Source: Agelaius tricolor (taxonomy: Eukaryota > Chordata > Aves > Passeriformes > Icteridae). Taken from it: a DNA stretch of 64,000 nt. Location: contig JALJCS010000038.1 in NCBI GenBank assembly GCA_023055355.1, positions 4,340,001 to 4,404,000 on the forward strand. The letters run 5' to 3'. Shown here in pieces: positions 50,901 to 58,945 of the stretch (positions are counted from its first letter, which is position 1; every line of letters begins with the position of its first letter). The notes below the pieces were generated by a model, which worked only from the letters and a program-made list of their open reading frames with translations, searched no databases and was not told the origin of the DNA. The position numbers and the translations under genes are program-made.

Positions 50901-53669
50901 CCCGCGGCACGTTCAGCTCCAGCAGCAGTTCCACCTTAATGAATGGGTGCTCCACAGAGCTCTGGGAGCCCTTCCCGGGGGCCTGAATGGCATTGCTTCA
51001 GCTCACACAACAGTAACGCTCACAGGGCTGCCTGGAAACAGCTGCAGTGACAGGCACTCCCCGAATCCATGGGATTCGACTGCGTGCCTGGAAAGGCTGG
51101 GCTTTCCTGTGCATTCCTTCTGGCACTGCCCAAGCAGGGGAGGGCAGCAGCAGGAAGGGCAGTGGCTGCTGGCACTGCCAAATGCTCCAGGCACCAGGAC
51201 ACCGCCCAGCCTGGGCAGCCACAGCACGGAAAGGTGTGGAGTGTTTGGGTCACTCCCTGCTGTCTCCTTCCTGGGAGCCCTGGGGTCACGCCCTCCCCAG
51301 ACACAGCCAAGGCAGCTCTGCCAGCTTTCAGGAAGGAGCCTCTCTGGAACACTGGGGATCCCACAGATGTGCAGAGCTGACAGCCCAGGGCTGCCCCTCA
51401 ACATCCCCTGGGTGTCCCGAGCACAGGGGCTCCTCTGCTGCGCTGGGTCAGTGCTAGGGGAACCAAAATCCAAATGCCAGCCTGAGCCGATCAATCCGCT
51501 CACCTGCCCATTTCTTTGTGCCCAGGATGCCGAAAACTGCTCCCTCCACCTGGCCAGCTCCCAGCAGCTGCTCAGTCCGGGCAGCCCCTGCTCCTCGGCC
51601 TCCATCACCCCGCTGGCCTCCCAGCACTGCCTCCAGCTGCTCCAGCAGCAGCTCCTCCAGCAGCAGCAGCAGACGCAGGTGGCTGTGGCCCAGGTACACG
51701 TCCTGCCCTCCCCTCAGGCGGCACCAGCCCTTCTCCTCCCCCTGGGCCAGGCTGGTGGGGCAGGTGGGAGCGGGCCGGGCCCTCGCAGCAGTGCTGGCAG
51801 CGTTCCCGGTCGCGCAGCTCTCAGCAGCATCGCTTGCAGCCCAGCTCGCAGCATTGCTTTAGCGCCACGTGCAGCATCGCTTGCAGCACAGCTGAGCTCC
51901 CCCTGACACGGAGCTGGCTGCTCACACTGCCCCGGGCTGCTCTGGGAGTGTTGCAGGGCCCGGTAGAGCCCCCAACTCCCGTTTCACCCCATCTCATTGC
52001 GTTTTTGGAAACCATCCCACCCCCAATCCAGCATCAGAGCGGGGAGCCCGGTGCCTCCCGTCTGGGCACATCCCCTCCGCGTTTCTCGTTACCGGGGGAA
52101 CAGCAGGACACCCCACACAGCCCCGGGATGCTGCCGCGTCCCCGCCCGCGGCTGGACCGGCTCGGGGGGACCGTTCGGGGGTGGCGCGGCGGGGCCGGCA
52201 GGGGGCGCTGTGGCGCCGCCGGTACCGGGCGCTCCCGGGGCTGCTGCTCCCGTCCCGCATCGCCCGGTCCGAATCATCCCGGCCGCACGACCCCGTTCGC
52301 ATCTCCCCGTCCCGCCTCGCAGGTGCAGCTGCTGAAGGACCAACTGGCTGCCGAGACAGCGGCGCGGATCGAGGCGCAGGCCCGGGTGCGGCAGCTCCTG
52401 CTGACCAACCGCGACCTGCTGCAGCACGTCTCGCTGCTGGTGCGGCAGCTCACAGTGCTGGAGGCCCGGGAGGAGCACCGGGAGGAGCATCGGCAGCCGG
52501 GTGAGGATAGTGACACACTCACTGGGGTTGTTTGGGTGCTGGCACGCACCCAGCTCCATCCCTCTGGACAATCACTGCATTCCTTGAAGTCACAGGAAAC
52601 AACTGGAGTGCTCCCAGTACCATCCCAGCAGGCTCTGGGGGTCTGGGGCATTTCTGCACCCCTCACAGTGCAGGGGAGCATCTGCTTTGGAGATGGACAA
52701 TTTTTCACATGCCCCTTGTCCATCTCTCACAGTTGACCACTCCTTGCAAAACCTGTCCCTGGCTCAGTCTCTCTCCCTGAACCTGAAGAACCACTACAGC
52801 CTGGATGTCCACCTGCCATCCACCTCCACCCCCGCCAGCATCCTGGGCAGCCCGGTGGCCCCCGGCTCGCTGCCTTCCCTGGGCCCCAGGGACTCCTACC
52901 TCAACCTCGTCAGCCTGGACAGGGGCAGCCACGGCTACGGCAGCAAGGAGGGGGACGAGTGCCTGGAGGGGCAGGAGGGGCTCAGCCGGCGCGTGGAGGG
53001 CTCCGAGGTCGGCGACTTCGCTCTGCCCAACGGGGGCAGCCGGCAGAAGGCAGACGACACGGCCAGAGGGGACGAGGACAGGTAGAGTGTGCCACCTCTG
53101 CCACCTGTGTCTCCTGCCAGCTGCAGCAGGAACACCCTGAGTGCTGCAGGGAGGTCCTTGCCCATCACCTCCTCTCTCTGCTTTCCCCCCACAGGCGGCA
53201 GCCGCCCATTCCCAAGCTCAACCCGCCACCCCCCATCCTACGCAAAAGGTCCAGCAAGACCTCCCCAAGCCTGGAAGTGGAGGTGAAGCCCGAGAGCACT
53301 GCCCACCTGAGCCTACCCAGTGCCAGCATCTCCAGCCTCACCAGCATCACTGCCAGCTCCCTCACCCTCTTGGACCCTGAGGCAAGGACTCCTGCACGGA
53401 GTGCTGCCTCCAGCATGGAGCCCGGCCCTGCCGGGACCTGCCAGCGCACTCTGGGCAAGGACAGGACTGGAGAGAGTGGGCCAATGTCCCCCTTGGCCAG
53501 CATCCATGACCCAGCAGCCAGCGAGACCCTGGCCAAGGAGTTAGTGGCCCTGGGCAGCCCCACGGACAGCTCACTGCCCTTCTCCCCTGCAGATGACACC
53601 TGCTTGCACATCAGCTTCTCTGAAGATGAGCTGGACACTGCTGTGGGGCCCAGCAGAGTCCCCTCTTAA
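26600..53669 (+). CDS. NOS1AP-like: NOS1AP (CAPON)-like PTB-domain adaptor, complete 11-exon gene (gene span)
   Basis: Eleven exons splice in frame to 636 codons plus stop (1911 nt). Residues about 26-190 are a phosphotyrosine-binding domain almost collinear with human NOS1[51 protein letters not shown] and [14 protein letters not shown]. Residues about 284-350 are the shared Gln-rich coiled coil ([20 protein letters not shown]). Residues 363-636 differ from classical NOS1AP, whose C-terminus ends in the nNOS PDZ ligand EIAV. This protein ends VPS instead. NOS1AP is a cytoplasmic adaptor linking nNOS, Scribble and Dexras1; a similar PTB-mediated scaffold role is inferred here, but nNOS PDZ binding should not be assumed. 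The TTLL11 neighbourhood and the divergent C-terminus argue for a second paralog rather than NOS1AP itself. Expected location is cytosol or cortex: no signal peptide or membrane segment is seen. Confidence 0.93.
26705..30340. other. NOS1AP-like intron 1
   Basis: 3.6 kb. It begins in the CpG island, then mixed composition. An AT-rich patch at about 27,650-27,890 ends with AGATTGACAGGC, one base off a PBX/MEIS composite site. No exon was recognised. The open frames around 29.2-29.9 kb lack conserved residues and splice logic. Confidence 0.65.
30341..30412 (+). CDS. NOS1AP-like: NOS1AP-like exon 2
   Basis: A 72-nt, 24-codon exon encoding [20 protein letters not shown] then RRIR, part of the PTB domain. 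It is identical to human except Ile for Val at the second residue. The acceptor is GTCTTTCAG and the donor GTGAGT. Confidence 0.97.
36209..36487. repeat. Minisatellite of alternating 52- and 41-bp units
   Basis: Six units in the order long-short-long-short-short-long. The units share a core beginning GCAGCCTCCCAGGCACTGCT and differ by the presence of an 11-bp CTCCCATCCTG block. On the minus strand the array is open in several frames, producing a repetitive false protein ([13 protein letters not shown]). Confidence 0.93.
42980..43300. promoter_or_regulatory. Intronic CpG-rich patch, candidate alternative promoter
   Basis: A local CpG-dense region in intron 2, flanked by CpG-poor DNA. There is no TATA box and no obvious exon. 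It may be a small CpG island or only a GC-rich remnant. Confidence 0.3.
43491..43610. repeat. (GGGAA)n microsatellite, about 24 units
   Basis: Uninterrupted GGGAA pentamers, with only the last unit changed to GGGAG. The forward strand is all purine. G-runs of three separated by two A satisfy the G-quadruplex pattern many times over. The lack of interruptions suggests recent or ongoing length change. Confidence 0.98.
44090..44420. promoter_or_regulatory. Candidate conserved enhancer in intron 2
   Basis: An AT-rich, low-repeat block dense in homeodomain and POU sites. It has the octamer ATTTGCAT at 44128-44135 directly followed by AATGAA (POU/SOX-like), TAATTA at 44159-44164, and ATATGCAT at 44332-44339. 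The composition differs sharply from the GC-rich flanks. Conservation itself cannot be seen from one sequence. Confidence 0.35.
45960..46200. promoter_or_regulatory. Candidate conserved non-coding element in intron 2
   Basis: An AT-rich block with CpGs retained, containing GGTTTAATCC-type homeodomain cores (TAATCC is OTX/PITX-like), AATAATTCATGG and GATAGATTTTTAAAG. No repeat or coding match was recognised. Confidence 0.3.
47256..47348 (+). CDS. NOS1AP-like: NOS1AP-like exon 3
   Basis: A 93-nt exon encoding [20 protein letters not shown] then [11 protein letters not shown], the PTB strand region. The acceptor is TTCCCCCAG and the donor GTGAGG. It lies after a 16.8-kb intron, the longest in the gene. 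Confidence 0.97.
47925..47983 (+). CDS. NOS1AP-like: NOS1AP-like exon 4
   Basis: A 59-nt exon encoding [19 protein letters not shown] plus two bases of the Arg codon shared with exon 5. The acceptor is CTGCTTACAG and the donor GTACAT. Confidence 0.96.
47984..49393. other. NOS1AP-like intron 4
   Basis: 1.4 kb containing a CR1 end at about 48160-48250 and otherwise nothing recognised. Intron 3 (47349-47924) is likewise plain. Confidence 0.7.
48160..48250 (+). mobile_element. CR1 LINE 3' end fragment
   Basis: GAGCAGGGTTAGACTGGGTG, then ACCCTGGAGATGCTCCAACC and a TCTCTGATTCTG tail match the CR1 3' terminus (GAGCAGGGGGTTGGACTAGA, GGTCCCTTCCAACC, ATTCTATG tail). It is short and diverged. Confidence 0.8.
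49394..49502 (+). CDS. NOS1AP-like: NOS1AP-like exon 5
   Basis: A 109-nt exon encoding [20 protein letters not shown] then [16 protein letters not shown], the core of the PTB domain. The acceptor is CCACCCAG and the donor GTAAGG. Confidence 0.97.
49797..49938 (+). CDS. NOS1AP-like: NOS1AP-like exon 6
   Basis: A 142-nt exon encoding [20 protein letters not shown] then [20 protein letters not shown], the C-terminal PTB helix and the start of the linker. The acceptor is GTCCGCAG and the donor GTGACT, leaving phase 1. Confidence 0.96.
50337..50497 (+). CDS. NOS1AP-like: NOS1AP-like exon 7
   Basis: A 161-nt exon with residues [20 protein letters not shown] in a mostly polar linker ending SKEKNGQ. 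The TDVDEV segment recalls the TDLDAV of human NOS1AP. The acceptor TTTGAAG is poor, but the phase fits both neighbours. The donor is GTAATG. This is the least certain exon boundary of the gene. Confidence 0.8.
50498..51525. other. NOS1AP-like intron 7
   Basis: 1.0 kb, GC-rich. It contains an open, Ser/Pro/Gly-rich stretch (about 50766-50984) that could be an alternative exon but lacks a convincing donor. Intron 8 (51694-52322) is extremely GC-rich, with nothing else recognised. Introns 5, 6, 9 and 10 are short. Confidence 0.6.
51526..51693 (+). CDS. NOS1AP-like: NOS1AP-like exon 8
   Basis: A 168-nt, 56-codon exon from [16 protein letters not shown] to the Gln-rich [19 protein letters not shown], which matches the human NOS1AP coiled-coil start. 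The acceptor is TGTGCCCAG and the donor GTACAC, both phases 0. Confidence 0.95.
52323..52500 (+). CDS. NOS1AP-like: NOS1AP-like exon 9
   Basis: A 178-nt exon encoding [20 protein letters not shown] then [20 protein letters not shown] and an acidic/basic [13 protein letters not shown] helix. This is the conserved NOS1AP coiled coil. The acceptor is GCCTCGCAG and the donor GTGAGG. The surrounding DNA is extremely GC- and CpG-rich. Confidence 0.95.
52733..53081 (+). CDS. NOS1AP-like: NOS1AP-like exon 10
   Basis: A 349-nt exon in phase with exons 9 and 11. It encodes a Ser/Leu/Gly-rich region with [38 protein letters not shown] and [13 protein letters not shown]. It does not match the classical NOS1AP C-terminus that I remember. 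The acceptor is TCTCTCACAG and the donor GTAGAG. Confidence 0.88.
53195..53669 (+). CDS. NOS1AP-like: NOS1AP-like exon 11 (terminal coding exon)
   Basis: 475 nt from [20 protein letters not shown] to a TAA stop at 53667-53669. The [13 protein letters not shown] segment resembles a PRLDPPPPITRKR segment I recall in human C1orf226. The tail reads [15 protein letters not shown] then GPSRVPS. It has no EIAV-type PDZ ligand at the very end. The acceptor is CCCCCCACAG. Confidence 0.9.
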
Positions 53670-54850
53670 TGGGGCTACAGTAGGTGGTAGCTGGTGGCTG
53701 GCAGCCCCAGCAGCTCCATCCACAACCCTGAGCTGGGAGTAGGGGTCCCTGTGCCCAGGCTACGAGACAGGTCCCTTTCCTGTCCCTGTCCCACATAGTG
53801 GCTTCCCTTACCACCTAGAGGCCACCCCACAGGCTGGGACTGGCCAGCCCTGCCTCAGTTGGCACCAGCTCACACTGCTGTCACACTGCCATCCTGTCCC
53901 TGCTCACAGCCAGGGATGCTCACAGCAGAGAATTCCCAGGGAGCTGCAGGCTGGAAGCCCTGGGCAGGGCTGTGGGACAAGAGACTGTTCTGTTCATCAT
54001 TGCCACCCGTGGCAGCCTGAGCAGGGCCATGCAGCACAGCCCTGGTGTCACTGCCCTGCCCAGCTCCCCAGGGCGTGTCCCAGACTGCCACCATGCTGGG
54101 TCTCTCCAGAGCTGCCAGTGTCCACCAGCCCCACACTGTGCCCAGCCCTGCTTTGGGGACAGCAGCCCCACCACTGTGTCCCCATGCAGTGAAGCCACCA
54201 CTGCCTCCATAGGTGCCTTTTCCCACTCCCCAGCACCCACTGCCTACACAGGCTGGGCCACCCCTCTGAGGCCACGGATGGGTGCAGGGCTGGCCATGGG
54301 AGCCTGCAGCAGGGGGGGTGACACCCTAAGGAAGGGTGCACCACATGTCTTGGGGTCAGGGCAGAGAGCCCTCCCGTGCCCCCCGAGCTGCTGGTGGCTG
54401 CAGGCAGGAGGCTGCTCCTTGTGCTGATTTTAGGGTGTTATGGTGTGGGTTGGGTTTGGTCTCAGAAATGTGAGTGTTCTGGGAGGAGTTAAGGTTTAAG
54501 GAAGAAGTGGAGTGATGCTCATCCACCTTGGTTGTTTGTCAGAGGGTGTTGGGAAAGTGTCAGAGTCGAGTTGGGAAGTGTCAAGCAGAAAGGGAGACTT
54601 GGAGCAGCCGTGCTGCCTGTCCCTGGCATGGTGCTGCTCCTACAGGGAGAGGAGGTTGACAGGACATGCACCCAGAGCCAGCCATGGCAGTGACAGAGCC
54701 AGGACGGGGCTGGGGACTGGGCTGGGGGTTGTAAAGCTTAGCTGGGCTGTCCTGTAGTGCAGTAGTGACAGCCCAGCCCCTCCGTAGGACACTGCGGTTT
54801 GGTAATGGACTTTTAAAGAAAAAAATAAACAGATTTACAGAGCCAGTGCT
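53670..54850 (+). other. NOS1AP-like 3' UTR
   Basis: About 1.18 kb of GC-rich non-coding DNA between the stop codon and the first good polyadenylation signal. No other gene was recognised in it. Confidence 0.7.
54824..54829 (+). terminator. Polyadenylation signal AATAAA for the NOS1AP-like gene
   Basis: AATAAA sits in an A-rich stretch, with a GTGCTGTGTCTCTG GU/U-rich element about 25 bp downstream. It is the first canonical signal after the stop codon on the plus strand. Confidence 0.75.
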
Positions 54851-55549
54851 GTGTCTCTGCCCCTTGGGGCCCGTGCACAGGGGTCCTGAGCCTGTGGGGT
54901 GGACTGGGAACTCCCAGGTATTCCCAGAGAGGAAAGATTCCTGCTGGAAATGACTGCTGAGCCCCTGAGCTTCTCCCTGAGCAGCCCCTGCCAGGATAGC
55001 ACCACCAGGCAGGGCCCTGCTTCCCACACACTCCTTTTGCTCTTTTCTGGTCCCATTTCTACTGCTGAAATAAATCCTGGCCACAGCACAGAGGATGGAG
55101 GGCGGTAGAATGCAGATGGCAAAGCTGCATGGGATGGGATCAGTGGCTTGCCAGAGCACTGGGATCCCAAGGGATGCCTGCAGCCAGAACGGGCAAGAGA
55201 CCCCTGCCCTCTGCAGACCCCTGACCCTTGCAAGGTGGGGAAGGAAATCCAGGTGCAATTCAGCACAGAGACTCCAGAAAGGACAAGGACCCTGTGAGAT
55301 TGTTCCCCTGTGCAGGACAGGAGGCCCAAACAGAGGGACCCAGCACCCAGAACCTCTGTGGGGTCTCAGGGCCACCTCTCCATCCCTCCATGGAGTGGGT
55401 GCAGCCTCCAGCATGGCAGAGTGGGGAGCAGGGAGCCCCTTCCCCAGGCCCACTGCAGACATCTGCCAGGGGGCTGCCTGCGTGGGGAGGGGGCACTTCC
55501 AGCCCAGAGCCTTATTATGCTTCCTTCATGGGAAGAAACTTTTTCCTTT

Positions 55550-55910
55550 GCTGTCTGCTAAGCTGCTAGCAATCATCAGGCAGGCAGGTGGTAAAGATTC
55601 ATATCCATCAAACAATGCCATTTAGTTTGTAACCTGTGACTAAATCTGGTGTTAGCTTTAATTTCAGAGTCTGCTTTAGGGCTCGCTTGTTAATCTCTAT
55701 GCAAAGCAGATGAAATGAATATGCAGCATTTTGGATGTAATTGTACAGCTTCAATTCAGCACTATAATTTTCCAAACAGGATCTTGCAATCAAGCTTCTA
55801 TTCATTAGTGTATAAACAATTTAGTTTCTCAGCTCTCCAGTATGCCAATCATCTCAATGGAGTGAGCATCTCCGACAGAAAGAGGAGGAAAGTTTCCTTT
55901 GTGTAACAGA
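55550..55910. promoter_or_regulatory. Candidate conserved non-coding element downstream of the NOS1AP-like gene
   Basis: An AT-rich block with no repeat signature in an otherwise GC-rich intergenic stretch. It is rich in short homeodomain and POU-like words (for example GAATATGCAGCATTTTGG, TATGCAAAG, CTTGTTAATC). Confidence 0.3.
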
Positions 55911-56465
55911 GGTAAAAGTTGCTCCATACTTCAGACAATTCCCACCCAGCAGATCCAGACCATTCCAACAGAAGTGGACGGTTCTTTGTGCCCCAACAAC
56001 ACTGACCAGCTGCAAACCTTACTCAGGGGAGTGATGCTCCAGTCATCTCCCAGCTCATGTAGCCCCAGGCCCTTCAGGAATTCTGCATGTGAGACCTCGG
56101 CGGCAGAGCCCAGATCCACAGGACCAGGCTGCCTGGAAAGGTGCAAACATGCAGCACCTCAGCACACCCCAGTGATCCTCAGGGCTCCCTGAGTGCCCAC
56201 GACTCTGGGGAGGGGGTGGCCAAGCCCCCTCCACGTCCCCATCCCCCTGACACTGCACACCAGCTCAGCCTTCCAGGACAGAGCCCTGGGGACATCCCAC
56301 ACCTGGGGCCAGTGGCAGCTCCCTCATGGGAGGACAGGGCTGAGGTGACACAGGAGTGGGTGAAGGGCAGGTATTGATCTCTGGGGCTCAGCACCCTCAT
56401 GGCCGGTGCTCTCCTCAGCGGGGACACGAGGGTGCCACGCATACATGAGCACCTCTGGCCCCTGC

Positions 56466-56512
56466 CCGCATCCCCATCCCCGTCCCCATCCCTGTCCCCA
56501 TCCCCTCCCAGG
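56466..56512. repeat. Short degenerate CCCCATCCCCGT repeat
   Basis: A short run of C4 blocks separated by AT, GT or TGT. The minus strand has G4 runs capable of quadruplex formation. Confidence 0.6.
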
Positions 56513-56574
56513 CGGTGCGGGGGGACCAGCCCAGAGCCACGACAAAGGGAAGCGCCGTCGGCGGAGCCGCTCAG

Positions 56575-56960
56575 CGCGGTCTCGGTTTCCAAATGAATAT
56601 CGACAGCGCTAATTACAGGCCGCCATGCAGACAGCTTATTAGCTTGTCACAAAAAGACGGTATTGAACCCGGAGCCCACGGTATTCACGGAGCGCAGCAA
56701 GACGCTCCCCAGACAGCACAGCGAACCAGGCAGGCGAACAACCTCCAGCAAAACTAATTACTTCCTGATTGTCTACGGCCACCCACTGGGTATAATAGTA
56801 TAGACTAAATTTGGCATATACATAACTAAGCACTCAGCACCAATTTGGTGTACAATAATCATCCTCTGTGTTGCATAATTAAAATCTGATCACTTGGAAT
56901 AATTATTTCATATTCCCAGTATCGGGTGAAGATTGCATAATGTGGCAGAAGTGTGAGCCT
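56575..56960. promoter_or_regulatory. Candidate conserved non-coding element
   Basis: Non-repetitive sequence with retained CpGs and two TAATTA homeodomain sites (56610-56615 and 56755-56760). It ends in a long AT-rich tail with CATAATTAAAATCTGATC. This composition is typical of developmental enhancers. Coding was excluded by stops and lack of known residues. Confidence 0.35.
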
Positions 56961-57289
56961 GGCAGTGGAATGATCCACTTCCACAGACGTGAGCCCCCAG
57001 GGAACGGCATCCCAGCTCCAGGCTCCGGCTGCCTCCACTGTGGCCATGGCCCTGTGGGCAAGGGGCTGTGCGGCCTCAGGCTTGGTCAGCACCGGCTGCA
57101 GAGGAGCTGCAATCCCCTCATCCCTGCTCTCCGCAGCAGCAGCAAGGCCCCGCTGGGGCAGGACGGTACCCAGCAGGACAGGTTGTCCCGGTGTCCCCAC
57201 GCAAGCACTCTCCCCATTGACCTTTCCAGCCTGGCTGCTGCCCCGCTGCCCGCCCGGCCGGGATGCTCATCGCCCGACTCCATTGTGCT

Positions 57290-57740
57290 CGTACATCTGC
57301 TAAAGGCATTTGGAAAGACACGGCAATAAAAAATAAAAATCAAGTGGAACGTGTGTGTCTAATCCATTAACTTCCTCCGGCGGCTCCCCGGGGACGCGGC
57401 GAGGAGCAGAAAGAATACGTGGATATTGCACGCGCCCTGGCACCTTGTCCCCGGGCCAGCCCCGCCGCTGGCCGCTGCCACGGGCTCATAAATCACTGCG
57501 GGCGACAGCGTTTCACAGCTCGCTTCCCAGCCAGGATATGGCCATTTCTGCTGATTACACGGCCGGCGCGCGGGGGAAGCTGCATCTCCCACTTCCAGGA
57601 AGGGAGGATCCGCAAGGAAAAAGCATTGATAAAAAGAAGAACGAAATCAGCTTTGTTCACGTTGCGAATCTCCCATTGTTCCTGCTGCGGCCGTCAGCCC
57701 TTGCTGGAGAAAGTATTTCCTCAGCGATAAATCTCCTGGG
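57290..57740. promoter_or_regulatory. Candidate conserved non-coding element, CpG-rich
   Basis: Unique sequence mixing CpG-dense and AT-rich words, including CCATTAACTTCC, GGCTCATAAATCACTGCGGG, AGCATTGATAAAAAG and CACGTTGCGAATC. No frame has recognisable coding. Confidence 0.3.
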
Positions 57741-58866
57741 CTCCTTGCAGCCCTCGCCTTGGCACCAGACCCTCCTCAGCTTGTTTTGAAAGAAAAAGCA
57801 CTTTTGGCTACAGGCCCCCTGTGGGGTGCACTGGGCAACTCATGGTGTGAGTTTGGGGGTGGAGGGACAGCCCTGGGGCAGGGGACAGTGGCCTGGTGCC
57901 CATCCCAGGGGTCTCTGCCCTGTGTCCCCAGTCAGGGCCACCCCATGGGACACGCACTGCCACTCCCAAAAGCTCCACTCCCTTCCCACAGCACCCGGCA
58001 CGAGCCGGGGAAAGTGAGTCTGACCGGGGCCACGCTAATCCCAGTGCTGAAACATGGAGCTGGCAGTGGCCAAGCACTTGGAATACGGGAGTCAGGCTGA
58101 CAGTTGTACAAGAAAAATAGATCAAGTTTCCAAGAAAATAGAGCCGAGTTGATCTGATTTTCATCAGCATCTTCAGCCGCCTTTCGGGAAGCCCCAGCCT
58201 GCTCCTCATTCCTCCTCTCCGCTTTACAAACCACTTAATTCCTTGTTGCTTTGGAAACCCTCACAAAGACCCTCTGCATCCCCCAAAATAACGAGCAACA
58301 GATGCTGCTTTGACCTCAGCAACTTCCTGGAAACATACATTTGTCAAAATAAAAATAAAAAGATTAATGTGAGGAAGGCTTTTAAATTATAAGGAAACAG
58401 CAGACAGAGCCTGGCCTCGCACGCCGAGCCCGTGGCCTGTGGAGAGACCCAGGAATGGGCAGGGAGAGGCTGTGGGACCAGGGGTCCCTGTGCCCCAGAG
58501 CTTGGGGACCCAGAAGGGCAGGGTCTGACAGTGCTGTCCACAGCCAGGGACACCAGCAGCAGGCTCAGTTCTCCTTCCCTCATTTCTTGGTTTATAGGAG
58601 CAACTTGTCTCTTCCACAGAGCTTTAAAGCCCTTTGCCCATCCCGCAGGGGAGGAGATGGGCACATGACAGGTCACCAGGAAATTCTGGGTTATGAGCAC
58701 TTGGACACCAGTAGGTTTCACCCTCCCACTCCAGCTGCAGAAACCTGGCACATCCCCGGGACAGAGCTCATGCACAGGCACAAGCACTTCCCAACAGCAC
58801 CTGAGATGCCCAGCAAGGGCTCCTGGCAGGACTTGTGACAGCCACACTGGTGTGTGACACAGCCTG

Positions 58867-58945
58867 ACCCACAGCACAACCCATCCCATTAAAACCCAGT
58901 ACCCACAGCACAACCTATCCCACCAAAACTCAGTACCCACAGCAC
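58867..58945. repeat. 34-bp direct duplication
   Basis: Two copies of a unit starting ACCCACAGCACAACC and ending AAAACCCAGT, plus an 11-bp start of a third. The copies differ at about four positions. Confidence 0.85.

Noticed and set aside
50776..52736. Long plus-strand frames of 376 and 406 codons
   Set aside because: They read through introns 7-9. Only the exon 8 and exon 9 segments are coding, and the conserved residues require splicing.
26600..53669. Calling the right-hand gene NOS1AP itself
   Set aside because: The PTB domain is very close, but the C-terminus lacks the EIAV ligand, the middle linker is diverged and the neighbour is TTLL11. A paralog is more likely, though this needs a tree.
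54581..55462. Minus-strand frame of 293 codons overlapping the 3' UTR
   Set aside because: It has low-information residues, no domain and no promoter or splice context, and lies in GC-rich DNA where chance frames are long.
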